NCBI GenBank assembly: GCA_900767585.1
Contig: CAAFZP010000105.1
Location: forward strand, 1 to 15,423
DNA length: 15,423 bases
Direction: 5' to 3'
Source of the DNA: Lachnospiraceae bacterium
GTDB lineage: Bacteria > Bacillota > Clostridia > Lachnospirales > Lachnospiraceae
The first letter of the stretch is position 1, and the number at the start of each line of letters is the position of its first letter. Of the stretch, positions 14,273 to 15,423 are shown piece after piece. The translations under genes were made by a program, and so were the position numbers. The notes beneath the pieces are model-generated. The model searched no databases. It saw only the letters and a list, made by a program, of their open reading frames with translations, and was not told where the DNA came from.

Positions 14273-14277
14273 ACTAC
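14254..14277. promoter_or_regulatory. Three tandem 8-bp repeats, likely operator of the GntR regulator
   Basis: TGTACTAC, TGTACTAT and TGTACTAC follow each other without a gap at 14254, 14262 and 14270. Each contains the self-complementary GTAC. They occupy the spacer and -10 of the gntR promoter, which suggests autorepression, as known for YtrA-type regulators. The 8-bp phase is unusual because it is not a helical turn. Confidence 0.65.
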
Positions 14278-14315
14278 TCGGATAATACAACAATGCAAAA
14301 AAGGAGGAACAAAGA

Positions 14316-14693
14316 TTGGCGTGGAAGTTCAACAATGAATCCCCGATCTATCTGCAGATTGTGGATGCGATAAAGATGCAGATCGCGCAGGGCACCTTGA
14401 AGCCAGGTGATCAGGTTCCGGCAGTGCGGGAGCTTGCGGTGACCGCAGGCGTGAATCCGAATACGATGCAGAAAGCACTTTCGGAGTTAGAACGCGAAGG
14501 CGTGCTCTATTCCCAGCGGACGGCAGGGCGATTTGTAGCAGAGCAAAAGGCAGGAGGAACGAGTATGCGAGAGGAACTGAGTCAGAAGCATTTACAGGCG
14601 TTTGTAGATAGCATGCGAACACTTGGATATGCAGACGGTGAGATTGTAACAGTATTGAAAGGATATTTACACGAGGAGGGAGCACATGAGTAA
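14316..14693 (+). CDS. GntR-family regulator, YtrA subfamily
   Basis: A 125-residue repressor of the small YtrA group of GntR proteins, which usually control the ABC exporter encoded with them. The start M-A-W-K-F-N-N-E-S-P-I-Y-L-Q-I-V is typical of the subfamily and fixes the TTG at 14316, 8 nt after AAGGAGG (14301-14307). The winged helix-turn-helix spans ~10-75, with L-K-P-G-D-Q-V-P-A-V-R-E-L-A and N-P-N-T-M-Q-K-A-L-S-E-L-E-R-E-G-V. A short C-terminal helical part (~80-120) replaces the large ligand domain of other GntR proteins. Its last codons overlap the ABC gene by 8 bp. The tandem repeats in its promoter are the probable binding site. Confidence 0.95.
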   Translation: MAWKFNNESPIYLQIVDAIKMQIAQGTLKPGDQVPAVRELAVTAGVNPNTMQKALSELEREGVLYSQRTAGRFVAEQKAGGTSMREELSQKHLQAFVDSMRTLGYADGEIVTVLKGYLHEEGAHE

Positions 14694-15387
14694 TTTAGTA
14701 GAAATATCCGGCGTGAAGAAAGGATATGGGATCTCTAAAACTGTATTTGAGGACCTGAATCTGGTATTGCCGGAAGGAAAAATCATCGGTCTGCTGGGAC
14801 CGAACGGAAGTGGTAAGACGACACTCATCAAGATGCTGGTTGGTTTGCTGCAGCCGGAGAAAGGAAGCATCCGCATCTGCGGACATGAAGTCGGACCGGA
14901 ATCAAAGGCAGTTGTATCGTATCTGCCGGAGCGGACGTATTTCAACGAGTACTTAAAGATCCGACAGCTTGTCAATATGTTCAAGGATTTCTATGCGGAT
15001 TTCGATGAGACGCGAGCATATGACATGATGCAGCTTTTGAATATCGACCCGGATATGACCTTGAAGAAGCTGTCGAAAGGTAACAAAGAGAAAGTACAGT
15101 TGATTATGGTGATGAGCCGCCGGGCAAGACTCTATGTCTTAGATGAGCCGATCGCAGGTGTCGATCCGGCAGCCAGAGACTATATCATGCAGACGATTCT
15201 TACAAACTACGATGAGAAAGCAACAATCCTGCTGTCCACACATCTGATCTCGGATATCGAGAACATATTGGATGAAGTCATCTTCATCAGGGAGGGCGAG
15301 ATTCTCTGTCAGAAGGATGCGGATGCATTGCGGGCAGAAAAAGGACAGTCAATCGATGAGATATTCAGGGAGGTATTTCGATGCTAG
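14686..15387 (+). CDS. ABC transporter ATP-binding protein (YtrB-like)
   Basis: A 233-residue ATPase of an ABC exporter. Walker A is G-P-N-G-S-G-K-T (38-45). The Q-loop region reads Y-L-P-E-R-T-Y-F (79-86), with no Gln. The signature is L-S-K-G-N (129-133) in place of L-S-G-G-Q. Walker B is L-Y-V-L-D-E (149-154), the D-loop is G-V-D (158-160) and the switch His is H186. This set is usual for YtrB-like ATPases that sit behind a GntR regulator. Such exporters often respond to cell-wall-active compounds or stress, but the substrate here is unknown. The ATG follows GAGGAGGG (14673-14680) and overlaps gntR by 8 bp; its own stop overlaps the next start by 7 bp, so all three are translationally coupled. 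Confidence 0.95.
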   Translation: MSNLVEISGVKKGYGISKTVFEDLNLVLPEGKIIGLLGPNGSGKTTLIKMLVGLLQPEKGSIRICGHEVGPESKAVVSYLPERTYFNEYLKIRQLVNMFKDFYADFDETRAYDMMQLLNIDPDMTLKKLSKGNKEKVQLIMVMSRRARLYVLDEPIAGVDPAARDYIMQTILTNYDEKATILLSTHLISDIENILDEVIFIREGEILCQKDADALRAEKGQSIDEIFREVFRC

Positions 15388-15423
15388 GAAAATGTATAAA
15401 AAATGAATTTGTAAACCGTTCCG
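15381..15423 (+). CDS. Start of the ABC transporter permease (3' end outside window)
   Basis: The first 14 codons read M-L-G-K-C-I-K-N-E-F-V-N-R-S, like the basic N-terminal start of permeases partnered with YtrB-like ATPases. The ATG follows AGGGAGG (15367-15373) at 7 nt and overlaps the ATPase gene by 7 bp. The call rests on position and these few residues. Confidence 0.6.
   Translation, partial: MLGKCIKNEFVNRS

Overview
The window looks like chromosomal DNA of a low-to-mid GC Firmicute of the class Clostridia, most likely a Lachnospiraceae gut anaerobe. The grounds are strong AGGAGG-type ribosome sites, sigma-A promoters of TTGACA/TATAAT type, a feoB gene followed by a FeoB-associated Cys-rich mini-protein, the pth-mfd-foldase order of Firmicutes, and a YtrA-type GntR regulator with its ABC exporter. 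The genus is not determinable from sequence reading alone. There is no phage, transposase, CRISPR array, rRNA or tRNA that I can support.

Layout. 1-1190: the C-terminal end of the ferrous iron transporter FeoB and a 53-residue FeoB-associated Cys-rich membrane protein, separated by a terminator-like hairpin and an 18-bp inverted repeat. 1191-1825: a gene-free stretch that is the most interesting part. It holds a strong promoter overlapped by two copies of a GTTAG-N6-CTAAC operator, then a transcript of about 110 nt with three stem-loops, a CU-rich linker complementary to Shine-Dalgarno sequences and an intrinsic terminator (a candidate regulatory small RNA). This is followed by a 60-nt hairpin and a 63/64-bp tandem array of hairpin units. 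1826-3076: a rhomboid intramembrane protease with an unusual Tyr/Asn hexapeptide repeat at its N terminus and an extra C-terminal domain. 3198-4172: a 6-phosphofructokinase with unusual active-site residues.

4150-6883: a divergent carbohydrate module, an AraC-family regulator on the minus strand and an intracellular GH43 glycosidase on the plus strand, with a 21-bp-spaced direct-repeat operator between them. The araC 3' end overlaps the pfkA 3' end. 7108-14069: probably one operon running from the promoter at 7042-7071 to the terminator at 14122-14165. It encodes an unknown lipoprotein, a single-domain GlmU-like UDP-GlcNAc pyrophosphorylase, peptidyl-tRNA hydrolase, the transcription-repair coupling factor Mfd and a PrsA-like foldase lipoprotein. 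Together these cover cell-wall precursor supply, translation quality control, repair at stalled RNA polymerase and folding of exported proteins.

14244-15423: a separate, self-contained operon with a GntR/YtrA regulator, an ABC ATPase and the start of its permease, translationally coupled by overlaps. Its promoter carries three tandem 8-bp repeats that are probably the regulator's operator.

The main candidate for something undescribed is the small RNA next to feoB. The promoter, operators, terminator and architecture are visible in the sequence. Iron control and target repression by pairing to ribosome sites are inferences.
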